NCBI RefSeq assembly: GCF_000220505.1
Contig: NZ_AFPJ01000043.1
Location: 62,001-126,000, forward strand
Reading direction: 5' to 3'
Source: Microbulbifer agarilyticus S89
GTDB taxonomy: Bacteria > Pseudomonadota > Gammaproteobacteria > Pseudomonadales > Cellvibrionaceae
Length of the DNA stretch: 64,000 bases
Under the pieces are notes generated by a model that had not been told where the DNA came from, ran no database searches, and saw nothing but the letters and a program-made list of their open reading frames with translations. The translations under genes were made by a program, and so were the position numbers. Position 1 is the stretch's first letter. Each line of letters opens with the position of its first letter. Shown here piece after piece: positions 1 through 8,636 of this stretch.

Positions 1-2
1 AA

Positions 3-209
3 TCTGGTGCGATCGAGCAGGATGCGGACGTGATCCTGTTTATCTACCGCGATGAGTATTACAACGAGGACAGCCCGGATAAGGGTTTGGCTGAGTTGAT
101 TATCGGTAAGCAGCGTAACGGTGAAATCGGCACCTGCCGTGCGGCGTTTGTGGGTAAGTTCACCCGCTTTGATGATTTGGCGCCTGAGTACTACCAGGAA
201 GAGCACTAA
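3..209 (+). CDS. dnaB: Replicative DNA helicase DnaB, C-terminal end (partial)
   Basis: The window opens inside this gene; the last 68 codons are present. The translation has the stretch [17 protein letters not shown], then [14 protein letters not shown], typical of the RecA-like motor domain of hexameric DnaB helicases (the IGKQRNGP-type segment after Walker B). DnaB unwinds DNA ahead of the replisome and loads primase. The 5' part and the Walker A motif lie outside the window. The gene is followed by a nested inverted repeat rather than a simple terminator. Confidence 0.93.
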   Translation, partial: SGAIEQDADVILFIYRDEYYNEDSPDKGLAELIIGKQRNGEIGTCRAAFVGKFTRFDDLAPEYYQEEH

Positions 210-266
210 AGGTTTTCGCGATCTTTATTGGTTCTTGGCACAGAAGCACAAATTGAAGGCGAAGTG

Positions 267-373
267 CTGGGGGCGGGTTTTCAGGATCGTCGCAAACAGG
301 ATGTTTGCGCCGAAGCGCCCAGGGATGGGTTCACAGGGGGGCGCCTAGCTCGGTCCTGAAAATCCGCCCCCAG
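267..373. repeat. Nested palindromic element, family A, copy 1
   Basis: Outer arms 267-289 and 351-373 are complementary at 21 of 23 positions. Inside lie small hairpins: GCAAACAGGATGTTTGC at 292-308 (loop AGGAT) and a CCC..GGG hairpin around 319-328 (loop AGGGAT). The internal 48 nt (289-336) recur inverted at 30653-30700 with one mismatch. It sits 57 nt after the dnaB stop, so it would be in the dnaB 3' untranslated RNA. It could act as a terminator, a RNA-binding element or a REP-like mobile repeat. Confidence 0.85.
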
Positions 374-431
374 TGGTTCGCCGCCACGGTGGTGGTGCGG
401 AGCACCGTCTGCAACGTGGTGGCGGCCGATC

Positions 432-525
432 GCTGGGGCAAGTTTTTCGAATCGCTGCGAGTACATCCATGTACGCTCCGGCGCCGCCATCCATGGCGAC
501 GACGGTTCGAAAAACTTGCCCCAGC
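432..525. repeat. Nested palindromic element, family B
   Basis: Arms 432-451 and 506-525 form a perfect 20-bp inverted repeat around a 54-nt interior. The interior holds two more palindromes with the same centre: GTACATCCATGTAC (461-474) and GCCATCCATGGC (486-497). On the minus strand both expose GGAT. The element lies 51 nt after the stop of the minus-strand L,D-transpeptidase gene, so it is probably part of that transcript's 3' end. Confidence 0.87.
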
Positions 526-575
526 CCCCGGCCTTCAATTCTGATTTTTACGCTTCGAAATTGGAGCGGCGGGCC

Positions 576-1067
576 TTACGGAAAAATCTCAATCGGCGTA
601 CCGGTATCCACCATCGCCCAGATCTCGTCCATCTCCGGGTTGGTTACCGCAATACAGCCGTCGGTCCAGTTCATGCGGGTCAGGTACTGTTCAATACCTT
701 TCCAGTGCGGTTTCTGGCCGTGGATCATGATGGCGCCACCGGGGCTGCGGCCCATTTTTTTCGCCCGCGCGCGGTCCGCCGCATTCGGGTAGGAAACCTG
801 GATGGCGCGATAGTAGGTGCTGTTTTTCTTTTTCCAGTTCAGGGTGTAGCGGCCTTCCGGCGTGCGCGAATCACCCTCGTACTGCTTATGTCCAATCGGG
901 TTTTTGCCGAACACCACCTTGTAGCTCTTCACCACCTTGCCGGCGCGCTTCAGTTGCATCAGGTGTTTGGACTTGTAGACAACCACCTCATCTACGGCTT
1001 TGATTTTGGCCATAGCCAGGGTGGGGATGATTAACAGGGCAATCAGGCTTAGTTTCAGGTATCGCAT
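576..1067 (-). CDS. L,D-transpeptidase (YkuD-family), secreted
   Basis: Predicted 163-residue exported protein. The chosen ATG at 1067 gives a clear signal peptide (MRYLKLSLIALLIIPTLAMA); ATGs upstream at 1118, 1103 and 1091 would bury it. The catalytic signature is visible as GGAIMIHG (His116) and WTDGCIAV (Cys138), matching the HxG..GC pattern of YkuD L,D-transpeptidases, which crosslink peptidoglycan 3-3 or attach lipoproteins to it. The position before the GC is D rather than the more common S or H. This short single-domain type (no LysM) is common in marine gammaproteobacteria. The exact role, crosslinking or other, cannot be told from sequence. Confidence 0.88.
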   Translation of the reverse strand: MRYLKLSLIALLIIPTLAMAKIKAVDEVVVYKSKHLMQLKRAGKVVKSYKVVFGKNPIGHKQYEGDSRTPEGRYTLNWKKKNSTYYRAIQVSYPNAADRARAKKMGRSPGGAIMIHGQKPHWKGIEQYLTRMNWTDGCIAVTNPEMDEIWAMVDTGTPIEIFP

Positions 1068-1118
1068 GGCTCTCGTCGGTAGTAATGGCATTTTCGGTGT
1101 CATTCCGGGGCTGAACAA

Positions 1119-1429
1119 TCAGCTTCCGTGCTTTCGCACTTCCACATCCCTGGCAATTGCGGGGTGTCTCGGCGTATGGGCAGAACCGAGCTGCCGTGCG
1201 GAGAAACGTGGTTGCGCGGTGCGACTTAATGACGCAATAGCGTTATGACAGCGCTGTCCTTGGCTGCCACCCCAAACCAGGTCCGGGGATTTTTTTAGGC
1301 AATTATCCTAACCCGGGCCCTAAATGGCGTAATGGGTTGTATGAATACCGCTCTAACTGGTTAATTTATCAGCAAGTAGATCATGTTTAAAGAGCCGTCA
1401 AACAAAAACCAAAGAATGAGGAAGAATTT
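1119..1429. other. Intergenic region with imperfect stem-loop, between divergent ldt and bioD
   Basis: No gene is seen. A two-tier imperfect inverted repeat lies at 1280-1319: outer arms GGTCCGGG / CCCGGGCC and inner arms TTAGG / CCTAA separated by a T run. It is 110 nt before bioD. No convincing BirA operator or RNA motif was recognised; promoters for both flanking genes presumably lie here. Confidence 0.4.
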
Positions 1430-2131
1430 GTGACCGAAACTTTGTTTGTGACCGGAACGAATACTGAGGTCGGCAAAACCTACGCTACCGCGGCACTGCT
1501 GCACGCGGCGGGGCAGCAGGGGCTGAAAACCGCGGCGGTGAAACCCGTGGCATCCGGCTGTGAGCAGACCGCCGAGGGCCTGCGCAACAGCGATGCGCTG
1601 ACCCTGATGGAGGCGATGAACCAGGATATGCCCTACGAGCAGGTCAACCCGGTGGCACTGGAGCCGGCCATCGCCCCACATATTGCGGCGATGGAAGCGG
1701 GGCGCCGACTGGATGTTTCTCGGCTGGAGGGTATCTGTCGCGGTGTCATGAGCAGCGGCGCTGATCTGGTGCTGATCGAAGGTGCCGGTGGCTGGCGGGT
1801 GCCGCTGGCTCCACGTCAGTTCCTGTCGGATCTGCCGCGCGCATTGGAATTGCCGGTTATTCTGGTGGTGAGCATTGAACTGGGGTGTATCAACCATGCG
1901 CTGCTGACCGCTGAAGCCATTCGCCGCGACGGTCTGCCGCTGGCGGGCTGGGTGGCAAACTTTGTGCGCGGTCCGCAGGAAGATATGCCGCGCGCGGAGG
2001 AAAATCTGATGACCCTGCGGGCAATTCTGCCCGCGCCATGCCTCGGCACCCTGCCGCACGACGAATCGGGCGACTACCGCAATGGCGCCGCCCACCTCGA
2101 CCTCTCCCCGCTGCTATCTTCTTCCAACTGA
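1430..2131 (+). CDS. bioD: Dethiobiotin synthetase
   Basis: ATP-dependent carboxylation of 7,8-diaminopelargonate to dethiobiotin, the penultimate step of biotin synthesis, in the cytoplasm. The 233-residue protein opens with the P-loop GTNTEVGKT (residues 9-17), has the substrate-binding AVKPVASG (Lys38) and the EGAGGWRVPL segment, all diagnostic of BioD. Start is GTG at 1430 with AGGAAG just upstream. It stands alone here: no other bio gene lies within the window. A GC hairpin follows the stop. Confidence 0.96.
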   Translation: MTETLFVTGTNTEVGKTYATAALLHAAGQQGLKTAAVKPVASGCEQTAEGLRNSDALTLMEAMNQDMPYEQVNPVALEPAIAPHIAAMEAGRRLDVSRLEGICRGVMSSGADLVLIEGAGGWRVPLAPRQFLSDLPRALELPVILVVSIELGCINHALLTAEAIRRDGLPLAGWVANFVRGPQEDMPRAEENLMTLRAILPAPCLGTLPHDESGDYRNGAAHLDLSPLLSSSN

Positions 2132-2153
2132 GCAAACTGGGTTGATTCCCCCG

Positions 2154-2172
2154 GCCGGACCGTGGGTCCGGC
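2154..2172 (+). terminator. GC hairpin after bioD
   Basis: Perfect 8-bp stem GCCGGACC / GGTCCGGC with a 3-nt loop, 23 nt after the bioD stop. There is no T run after it, so termination would be weak or Rho-assisted. Confidence 0.5.
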
Positions 2173-2299
2173 TTGACTTGGGGGGCCCTTCAGCCTAGAT
2201 TTCAAACATGCGTTTGAAACAAACGATTGAGTGACTCCGGCCTGCGCATCGCAGAGCCACCCCAGACACACTGAAAAATCGATTCTAAGAGGCGACACC

Positions 2300-4075
2300 A
2301 TGGCCGATTACAAGGCGCCACTGCGCGAGATGAACTTCCTGCTGCACGAAGTGTTCGAGGCAGACAAACTGTGGGCGCGCCTGCCCGCGCTGGCGGAAAC
2401 CGCGGACCGCGAGACCGCCGATGCCATTCTGGAAGAGATGGGCAAGCTGGCCGCGAACACCCTAGACCCGATTAACCGCAGCGGCGACGAAGAAGGCTGC
2501 TCCTGGAACGATGGTGTGGTAACCACGCCAAAAGGCTTCCCCGAAGCCTATGCCACCTTCTGTGAAGGCGGCTGGGGTGCGCTGGTGGGTAACCCCGAAT
2601 TTGGTGGCATGGGCATGCCCAAGATGCTGGGTGCCCAGGTCGAAGAGATGCTGAACTCGGCGAATATCTCCTTCGCCCTGTATCCGGTGCTGACCAACGG
2701 CGCGTGCCTGGCGATCGATGCCCACGGCAGCCAGGAGCTGAAAGAAAAGTACCTGCCCAACATGTACGCAGGTACTTGGTCCGGTGCCATGGACCTCACC
2801 GAGCCGCACGCCGGTACCGACCTCGGCATTATCCGCACCAAGGCGGAGCCGCAGGCGGATGGCAGCTACTCAATTACCGGCAGCAAGATCTTCATTACCG
2901 GCGGCGACCAGGATCTGTCTGAGAACGTGATTCACCTGGTGCTGGCCAAGCTCCCAGATGCGCCGAAAGGACCCAAGGGGATCTCCCTGTTCCTGGTGCC
3001 AAAAATTCTGGTGAACGAAGACGGCAGCCTGGGCGAGCGCAATGCGGTCAACTGTGGCTCCATCGAACACAAGATGGGCATCAAGGCCTCCTCCACCTGT
3101 GCGATGAACTTCGACGGTGCCAAGGGCTGGCTGGTAGGCGAGCTGAACAAGGGCCTCGCGGCCATGTTCACCATGATGAACTATGAGCGCCTGGGTGTGG
3201 GTATCCAGGGCCTGGGTGCTTCCGAGCGCTCCTATCAAAATGCGATCGAATACGCCCGCGACCGCGTGCAGAGCCGCTCTCCTTCCGGTGCCAAGCAGCC
3301 GGAGAAGACCGCTGATCCGATCATCGTCCACCCGGACGTACGCCGCATGCTGCTCACTCAGAAAGCCTACATTGGCGGCGCCCGCGCGCTGTCTACCTAT
3401 GTCGCCAAGTGGCTGGACCTGGCCAAATACGGCGAAGGTGAGGAAAAGCAGCAGGCGGAAGCGATGGTGGCGCTGCTGACCCCGGTGGCCAAGGCCTTCT
3501 TTACCGACCGCGGCCTCGACTGCACCGTAATCGGCCAGCAGGTATTTGGCGGCCACGGCTATGTTCGCGAGTGGGGCCAGGAGCAGCTGGTGCGCGATGT
3601 ACGTATTACCCAGATCTACGAGGGTACTAACGGCATCCAGGCGCTGGACCTGATCGGCCGCAAGACCGTGGCCAACGGTGGCGCCCTGTTTGAGCTGTTT
3701 GCCGCCGACGTGCAGCAGTTTATCGACGCCAATGCTGGCAATGCCGACCTGGCGGAGTTCATTCAGCCGCTGGCCGGTGAACTGCAGCGTCTCAAAGGCG
3801 CGACCGCAGCGGTTATCGAAGCCTCCAAAACCGATCCGAGCGCCCCGGGCGCGGCCTCTGTGGATTACCTGGATCTGTTTGGTTATGTAGCCTACGCCTT
3901 TATGTGGGCCAAGATCGCCAGCGTTGCTCTGGGCAAAGACGAGGATTTCTACCGCTCGCAGGTCAAGACCGCGCGTTTCTACTTCGCGCGTCTGCTGCCG
4001 AAGTCCCAGGCCCTGGCTGCCAGTGTGATGGCCGGTAGTGATACCCTGATGGACCTGGAAGAAGAGCTGTTCTGA
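2300..4075 (+). CDS. Acyl-CoA dehydrogenase (large, with extra C-terminal domain)
   Basis: FAD-dependent alpha,beta-oxidation of an acyl-CoA thioester. At 591 residues it is longer than classical ~380-residue enzymes and fits the FadE-like/DmdC group that carries an additional C-terminal domain. Seen: DLTEPHAGTDLG and ITGSKIFITGGD (FAD/substrate region), GGHGYVREW, and YEGTNGIQALDL, whose Glu is the usual catalytic base position. ATG at 2300 follows AGAGGCG; the upstream in-frame start at 2231 lacks a ribosome site. The chain-length preference is unknown; the DmdC relatives act on 3-methylmercaptopropionyl-CoA, but that assignment is not supported here. A strong terminator follows, so it is probably monocistronic. 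Confidence 0.93.
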   Translation: MADYKAPLREMNFLLHEVFEADKLWARLPALAETADRETADAILEEMGKLAANTLDPINRSGDEEGCSWNDGVVTTPKGFPEAYATFCEGGWGALVGNPEFGGMGMPKMLGAQVEEMLNSANISFALYPVLTNGACLAIDAHGSQELKEKYLPNMYAGTWSGAMDLTEPHAGTDLGIIRTKAEPQADGSYSITGSKIFITGGDQDLSENVIHLVLAKLPDAPKGPKGISLFLVPKILVNEDGSLGERNAVNCGSIEHKMGIKASSTCAMNFDGAKGWLVGELNKGLAAMFTMMNYERLGVGIQGLGASERSYQNAIEYARDRVQSRSPSGAKQPEKTADPIIVHPDVRRMLLTQKAYIGGARALSTYVAKWLDLAKYGEGEEKQQAEAMVALLTPVAKAFFTDRGLDCTVIGQQVFGGHGYVREWGQEQLVRDVRITQIYEGTNGIQALDLIGRKTVANGGALFELFAADVQQFIDANAGNADLAEFIQPLAGELQRLKGATAAVIEASKTDPSAPGAASVDYLDLFGYVAYAFMWAKIASVALGKDEDFYRSQVKTARFYFARLLPKSQALAASVMAGSDTLMDLEEELF

Positions 4076-4092
4076 TCTTCCGTCCGCAGTTC

Positions 4093-4122
4093 AAAAAAGC
4101 CCCGCATCCGCGGGGCTTTTTT
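4093..4122 (+). terminator. Rho-independent terminator of the acyl-CoA dehydrogenase gene
   Basis: AAAAAAGCCCCGC, ATCC loop, GCGGGGCTTTTTT; 7-bp GC stem followed by six T, 18 nt after the stop. The A run on the other side could also make it work in reverse. Confidence 0.93.
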
Positions 4123-4177
4123 CATTGCGGCGAATCTCCTACACTCGGGGCAACACAATAAAAATACCGGGTTGCCC

Positions 4178-4405
4178 ATGTCCAAATTTGAGTCCAATCC
4201 AGAGCAGGATGCAGACCTTTCGGTGCCACCGAAAAAACTCTCCGACGAAGACCAGGCAAAGGTCGACCGCTATCTGGCCCGGGGCTACAACCGGGTCGAG
4301 CGCAAGCCGTTCCGCCCGCTTATGTTGCTCGGCATTATCCTGATTGTATTGACCCTGCTTTCTCTGCTCAGCCTGTTTATTGCGGGCACCAAGGGTGTTG
4401 TGTGA
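4178..4405 (+). CDS. DUF3094-type small membrane protein
   Basis: 75 residues. The segment KLSDEDQAKVDRYLARGYNRVERKPFRPLML resembles the DUF3094 family of Pseudomonas and relatives, followed by one hydrophobic helix (about residues 49-70) and a short positive tail. Predicted inner-membrane, N-in. No function is established for the family. ATG at 4178 is preferred over TTG at 4172. It lies 50 nt before the nitroreductase gene and may be co-transcribed with it. Confidence 0.8.
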   Translation: MSKFESNPEQDADLSVPPKKLSDEDQAKVDRYLARGYNRVERKPFRPLMLLGIILIVLTLLSLLSLFIAGTKGVV

Positions 4406-4454
4406 GGCGGGGAGCGCTTACCAGGCGCCGGGTTTGAAATAGGAGTTTAAGGCT

Positions 4455-5123
4455 ATGGCGGAAGCCGAAGAATTTATCCCACTGCAATTTGCGCAACTTG
4501 ATGACGCGACCAAGGCCGCGCGGGCCAAAGCATTTTATGAGCAGATGCGGCAGCGACGCTCGGTGCGCGATTTTTCCAGTGCGCCGGTACCGCGTGCGGT
4601 GATTGCAGACGCGGTGCGTACCGCCGGCAGTGCACCCAGCGGGGCCAATATGCAGCCCTGGCACTTCTGCGTGGTGGAGTCAGCAGCGGTAAAAAAAGAA
4701 ATCCGCATTGCGGCGGAAGCGGAGGAACGCGAGTTTTACGAACGGCGCGCGTCGGAAGAGTGGCTCGATGCGCTGGCCCCATTGGGCACCGACGCGAATA
4801 AACCTTTTCTGGAAACAGCGCCCTACCTGATCGTGATCTTCCTGAAGAAATTTTCCCAGAATGAAGCGGGCGAGCAGCTGAAGAATTACTACACCGCGGA
4901 GTCCGTAGGAATCGCTACCGGTATGCTGCTGGCGGCATTGCACAACGCCGGCGTCGCCACTTTGACCCACACCCCGAGCCCGATGAAGTTTCTCAACCAG
5001 ATCCTCGGCCGCCCCAGTGACGAGCGCCCTTATATGATCGTGGTGGCGGGCCTGCCGGAAGAGGGCGCCGAAGTGCCGGCGATCCACAAAAAGCCGCTCG
5101 AGGAAATCGCCGAGTTTATCTAG
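4455..5123 (+). CDS. FMN nitroreductase-fold protein of iodotyrosine-deiodinase type
   Basis: 222 residues. RRSVRDF near residue 35 is the FMN-phosphate-binding arginine cluster of the nitroreductase fold. The following [12 protein letters not shown], the acidic [14 protein letters not shown] lid region, [16 protein letters not shown] and [11 protein letters not shown] match bacterial homologues of vertebrate iodotyrosine deiodinase better than NfsA/NfsB enzymes. Expected activity is FMN- and reductant-dependent reduction, possibly reductive dehalogenation of halotyrosine-like compounds; the substrate here is inference. ATG at 4455 with GGAG upstream. Confidence 0.85.
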   Translation: MAEAEEFIPLQFAQLDDATKAARAKAFYEQMRQRRSVRDFSSAPVPRAVIADAVRTAGSAPSGANMQPWHFCVVESAAVKKEIRIAAEAEEREFYERRASEEWLDALAPLGTDANKPFLETAPYLIVIFLKKFSQNEAGEQLKNYYTAESVGIATGMLLAALHNAGVATLTHTPSPMKFLNQILGRPSDERPYMIVVAGLPEEGAEVPAIHKKPLEEIAEFI

Positions 5124-5151
5124 CGCACCCGAAAGTATCGGCTCAATAAAT

Positions 5152-5616
5152 TTAGCCTGTCTCGCCCAGTTGCTCGATCAGCTGCCACTCCCTTGCAGTG
5201 ACCGGCTGAATGGAAAGCCGGCCCTGCTTCACCAGTACCATCTCCTCCAGCGCCGGGTTTTGCTTGATGTCTTTTAATGGCACCGGCTGGGCGAAGGCGC
5301 TTTGCCAGCGGATATCCACGCAGTACCAGCGCGGCTGCTCTGCGGTTGCCTTGGGGTCGAAGTATTTACTCTCCGGGTCAAACTGGGCCGGATCTGGATA
5401 GGCGCCACGCGCCACACTGGCGGTGCCGACAATGGCCGGGACCTTGCAGGCGCTGTGGTAGAACAGCACGCCGTCGCCTTCCTGCACCGCGTCGCGCAGG
5501 AAGTTGCGCGCCTGGTAGTTGCGGATGCCATCCCAGCGGCCTGTATGACCAGGTTCTCGCTTCAGGTCATCCAGGCTATATTCGTCCGGTTCCGACTTAA
5601 ACAGCCAGTAATTCAT
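5152..5616 (-). CDS. EVE domain protein
   Basis: 154 residues beginning MNYWLFKSEPDEYSLDDL and containing WDGIRNYQARNFLR, GDGVLFYHS and PPxYPD-like region, the hallmarks of the EVE (PUA-like) fold as in human THYN1. EVE domains bind modified DNA or RNA bases in a tryptophan/aromatic cage; stand-alone members have no defined role. ATG at 5616 has GGGGAT upstream; the GTG one codon earlier is less likely. Transcribed towards the nitroreductase gene and convergent with it. Confidence 0.9.
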   Translation of the reverse strand: MNYWLFKSEPDEYSLDDLKREPGHTGRWDGIRNYQARNFLRDAVQEGDGVLFYHSACKVPAIVGTASVARGAYPDPAQFDPESKYFDPKATAEQPRWYCVDIRWQSAFAQPVPLKDIKQNPALEEMVLVKQGRLSIQPVTAREWQLIEQLGETG

Positions 5617-5750
5617 CACTAATCCCCAATTCTGCGCGATTTCTGCGGCAACCTGTCAGATTGCTGCGGTTGGTGGTATACCGTTCAGCGCTCGTGTCAT
5701 TTAGGCTATTTTCCCAGATTGGCGCAATACGTGCGCACTTTTGGAGAAAT

Positions 5751-6839
5751 ATGGGTACATCTGTTTTTAACTGGCTTTCCGACAAGCTGGCCACTGAGCG
5801 TCACCAGTACTGGGCGCTGCAGTGGAGCGGCTGGGCGGGCTATACGCTGCTGACGTTTATCGGCGGCTTCTTCTGGGTGGAGAATCATCTGCTCTATAGC
5901 GGCTACCTCGCCGTGGCCACCGCATCGGGTATTGCCCTGTCCGAAGGCATGCGTCGTGGTTTCCAGCGCTTGTGGGACAAGCCACCGGCTACACGCCTGA
6001 TTGGCTCTCTCGCGGTGATCATCCTGGCGGCGGCGCTTTGGGCGGCGATCAAGTTTGGCGGCAACCTGTGGCTGTACGGCAAGGAGAGCGACGAGCACCC
6101 ACTGGTGATGTCGGTCTACTGGTTCTCCTACTCGTTCCTGATCTACATGACCTGGACCGCTCTCTACTACGGCATTAAGTACTATCAGACATCCCTGCAG
6201 CAGCAGGAGAAGGCGCTGAAGGCGGAATCCATCGCGCATCAGTCACAGCTCAAGATGCTGCGCTATCAGCTGAACCCGCACTTCCTGTTCAATACCCTGA
6301 ATGCGATTTCCACCTTAATCCTGGATCAGGATGGCAAGACTGCCAACAGCATGGTGACCCGCCTGTCGCAGTTCCTGCGCCACTCGCTGGATAACGACCC
6401 TATGCAAAAGGTGACGTTGGCGAAGGAAGTCGAGGCGCTGATGTTGTACCTCGACATTGAAAAGGTGCGCTTCGCCGACCGCCTGCAGATCAATATCGAT
6501 CTGGAAGGCGACGCACCCCGCGCACTGGTGCCGAGCTTGTTGCTGCAACCGGTTGTGGAAAACGCGATCAAGTACGGTATTTCCCAGCGCGAATGGGGCG
6601 GGGAGATCACCATCAAGGCGCGGGTGTTTGCCGGTGAGCTGCTGATCGAGGTCAGCGACAATGGCCCGGGCGTGCCCGAGAAGGAACTCGCAGGGTTGGG
6701 GCAGGGTGCCGGTGTGGGTATTCGCAATACCTGTGAGCGCTTGCGTGCGCTCTATGGTGACGAGCAGAAGACCCGCTTCTGCAACCGCCCGCAAGGCGGC
6801 CTGAGTGTGCATTTGCGCATTCCGTTTGAACAGGAATAA
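5751..6839 (+). CDS. LytS/YehU-type sensor histidine kinase
   Basis: 362 residues. Four or so hydrophobic N-terminal helices (to about residue 140), a short coiled stretch, then the His_kinase domain with LKMLRYQLNPHFLFNTLNAIS, phospho-acceptor His about residue 177, and an ATPase domain with VVENAIKYG and SDNGPGVPE. It resembles AlgZ/FimS of Pseudomonas. The 27-nt gap to the downstream LytTR response regulator shows a two-gene two-component operon. ATG at 5751 is preceded by GGAGA; the upstream ORF extension is unlikely to be used. Confidence 0.92.
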   Translation: MGTSVFNWLSDKLATERHQYWALQWSGWAGYTLLTFIGGFFWVENHLLYSGYLAVATASGIALSEGMRRGFQRLWDKPPATRLIGSLAVIILAAALWAAIKFGGNLWLYGKESDEHPLVMSVYWFSYSFLIYMTWTALYYGIKYYQTSLQQQEKALKAESIAHQSQLKMLRYQLNPHFLFNTLNAISTLILDQDGKTANSMVTRLSQFLRHSLDNDPMQKVTLAKEVEALMLYLDIEKVRFADRLQINIDLEGDAPRALVPSLLLQPVVENAIKYGISQREWGGEITIKARVFAGELLIEVSDNGPGVPEKELAGLGQGAGVGIRNTCERLRALYGDEQKTRFCNRPQGGLSVHLRIPFEQE

Positions 6840-6865
6840 CCGGATTATCTGGAGAGGGCGTACTG

Positions 6866-7678
6866 GTGAGCAGCGATATTCTGAAAGTCATCATTGTGGA
6901 CGATGAACCCCTGGCCCGGCGCGGTTTGCGCCTGCGCCTGGAAAACCTCGGCGGCATAGAAGTGGTGGCCGAGTGTGGCAATGGCCGCGAGGCGCGCGAA
7001 CAGATCCTGGCACTGAAGCCGGACGTCGCGTTTCTGGATATCCAGATGCCTGGGGTGAGTGGCCTCGATTTGGTGCAGCTGTTACCGGCCGACGATATGC
7101 CACAAATTGTATTTGTCACGGCCTACGATCAATACGCGGTGGAAGCGTTTGAGGTGAATGCGGTCGACTACGTATTGAAGCCTATCGAAGAAGATCGCCT
7201 GGCGATGGCGTTGCAGCGGGTGCGGGAGAAACGCGGTAGTGAAAATCTCGTGGCCCAGCGCGAGCAATTGCTGGAGGCGGTTGCAGACCTGACTCACGAA
7301 TCCCCGGAGGCGCTGGAAGAAAAACTGGCGGCGGGCGAGCTGGGTGGCAGCCGCTACCCGGAAAAAATCGCGATCAAGGATTCCGGAAAAATTACCCTGG
7401 TGCCCGCGCGGGATATCGACTGGATCGACGCCGCCGGGGATTACATGTGCGTGCACGCCAATGGCGAAACACACGTTATGCGCATCACCATGAAGGAGCT
7501 GGAACAGCAGCTGGACCCCAAAGTGTTCCAGCGTATTCACCGCTCGACCATCGTCAACCTGAAGCGGGTGCGCGAGATATGTGCGCACATCAACGGTGAG
7601 TACCACCTGGTGCTCAATAATGGCGAGCGACTCAAGATGAGCCGCAGCTACAAGACCAAGGTTCAGCACTTTATCTAA
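6866..7678 (+). CDS. LytTR-family response regulator (AlgR-like)
   Basis: 270 residues. Receiver domain at 1-120 with the acidic pair VDDEP, phospho-acceptor Asp58 in FLDIQMPG, VTAYDQYAVEAF and LKPIEEDRL (the switch Lys). A linker is followed by a LytTR DNA-binding domain (about 165-270) ending SRSYKTKVQHFI. Such regulators bind paired direct repeats. Start is GTG at 6866 after GGAGAGGG. It should be the partner of the kinase upstream; the targets are unknown, although the HdeD-like gene downstream is a candidate. Confidence 0.94.
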   Translation: MSSDILKVIIVDDEPLARRGLRLRLENLGGIEVVAECGNGREAREQILALKPDVAFLDIQMPGVSGLDLVQLLPADDMPQIVFVTAYDQYAVEAFEVNAVDYVLKPIEEDRLAMALQRVREKRGSENLVAQREQLLEAVADLTHESPEALEEKLAAGELGGSRYPEKIAIKDSGKITLVPARDIDWIDAAGDYMCVHANGETHVMRITMKELEQQLDPKVFQRIHRSTIVNLKRVREICAHINGEYHLVLNNGERLKMSRSYKTKVQHFI

Positions 7679-7836
7679 CCGGTTGGCCTCGATGCGCGGG
7701 ACTGCGTGCGGGGCAGTACTGCACTGAGTCGCACTGACCCGCACTGAGTCGTGCTAAAAGGAAAAATAATCTCGTTTTCTGTGTCATGGGAGACTAAAAC
7801 TCCCTGCTAACGCGAACTTCCTGCTTTGGAGGCCCC

Positions 7837-8457
7837 ATGGCGACAGAAAACAGCCCGCAACCGCAGAGCCCGAGCGGTGCGCAAATCTCGATGGGTCAGC
7901 GCCCGCTGCTGCGGGCACTGGCGGAAAACTGGTGGGTGGCACTGGTGCGCGGCTTGCTCGCCATTGTGTTCGGTGTGCTTACCTTTGTCTGGCCCGGTAT
8001 ATCCCTTCTCAGCCTCGTTCTTCTCTTTGGAGCCTACACTTTGGTGGATGGCGTTGTGGCCCTGTACGGAGCCATTAAGGGGCGAGGCTCCGCGGAGCGC
8101 TCATCCCTGTGGTGGCTGCTGTTTGTGGGGCTTACGGGCATCGCCGCGGGTATCATCACCTTTGTGTATCCGCAGGTCACCGCCCTGGTACTGGTGATCT
8201 TTATCGGCGCCTGGGCGCTGGTACGTGGGATCTTTGAGATTGTGGGGGCCATCCGCCTGCGCAAGGAGATTGATCACGAGTGGCTGCTGATACTGGCGGG
8301 TGTGCTGTCGGTGATTGTTGGATTATTCCTGCTGATCAAGCCCGGGGCGGGCGCGCTGGCACTGCTGTGGCTTATCGGTGGCTATGCCATCGCATTCGGT
8401 ATCATTCTGGTGTGGTTGGCCTTCCGCCTGAAGAAGGTTGGCACGCAATCCGCATGA
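7837..8457 (+). CDS. HdeD-family membrane protein (DUF308)
   Basis: 206 residues with six predicted membrane helices arranged as repeated pairs (about residues 35-190), the internal repeat being typical of DUF308 proteins such as HdeD, linked to acid resistance in Escherichia coli. N-terminus is short and polar, C-terminus basic. GGAGG sits 7 nt before the ATG. It is separated from the response-regulator gene by 158 nt, so it probably has its own promoter. Confidence 0.88.
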   Translation: MATENSPQPQSPSGAQISMGQRPLLRALAENWWVALVRGLLAIVFGVLTFVWPGISLLSLVLLFGAYTLVDGVVALYGAIKGRGSAERSSLWWLLFVGLTGIAAGIITFVYPQVTALVLVIFIGAWALVRGIFEIVGAIRLRKEIDHEWLLILAGVLSVIVGLFLLIKPGAGALALLWLIGGYAIAFGIILVWLAFRLKKVGTQSA

Positions 8458-8462
8458 GCTTA

Positions 8463-8492
8463 CCCGAGCCCCCAACAGCCCGGGGGCTCGGG
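8463..8492 (+). terminator. GC-rich hairpin after the HdeD-like gene
   Basis: 11-bp stem CCCGAGCCCCC / GGGGGCTCGGG with an 8-nt loop, 5 nt after the stop codon. No T run, so a stabilising 3' end or weak terminator. Confidence 0.6.
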
Positions 8493-8636
8493 GCCATTCG
8501 CTAGGGACAAGCTCTCGGCCCGTGCTTGAAACTGCAGGGGCCCGCGTGCACACTGTGGGTGACTTTTGACGTGTAGTAGTGATGCTTAAGTCGTTTTCGG
8601 TGTGTATCAGGCAAGAACAAATATAACGAGCCGAAC

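Noticed and set aside
281-544. Overlapping short ORFs on both strands at 281-544
   Set aside because: They are translations of the nested inverted repeats and have no ribosome sites or codon signal.
1330-1375. Possible BirA operator (TTGTAT..GGTTAATTT) before bioD
   Set aside because: Only about five of nine positions match on each side; not enough to call a site.
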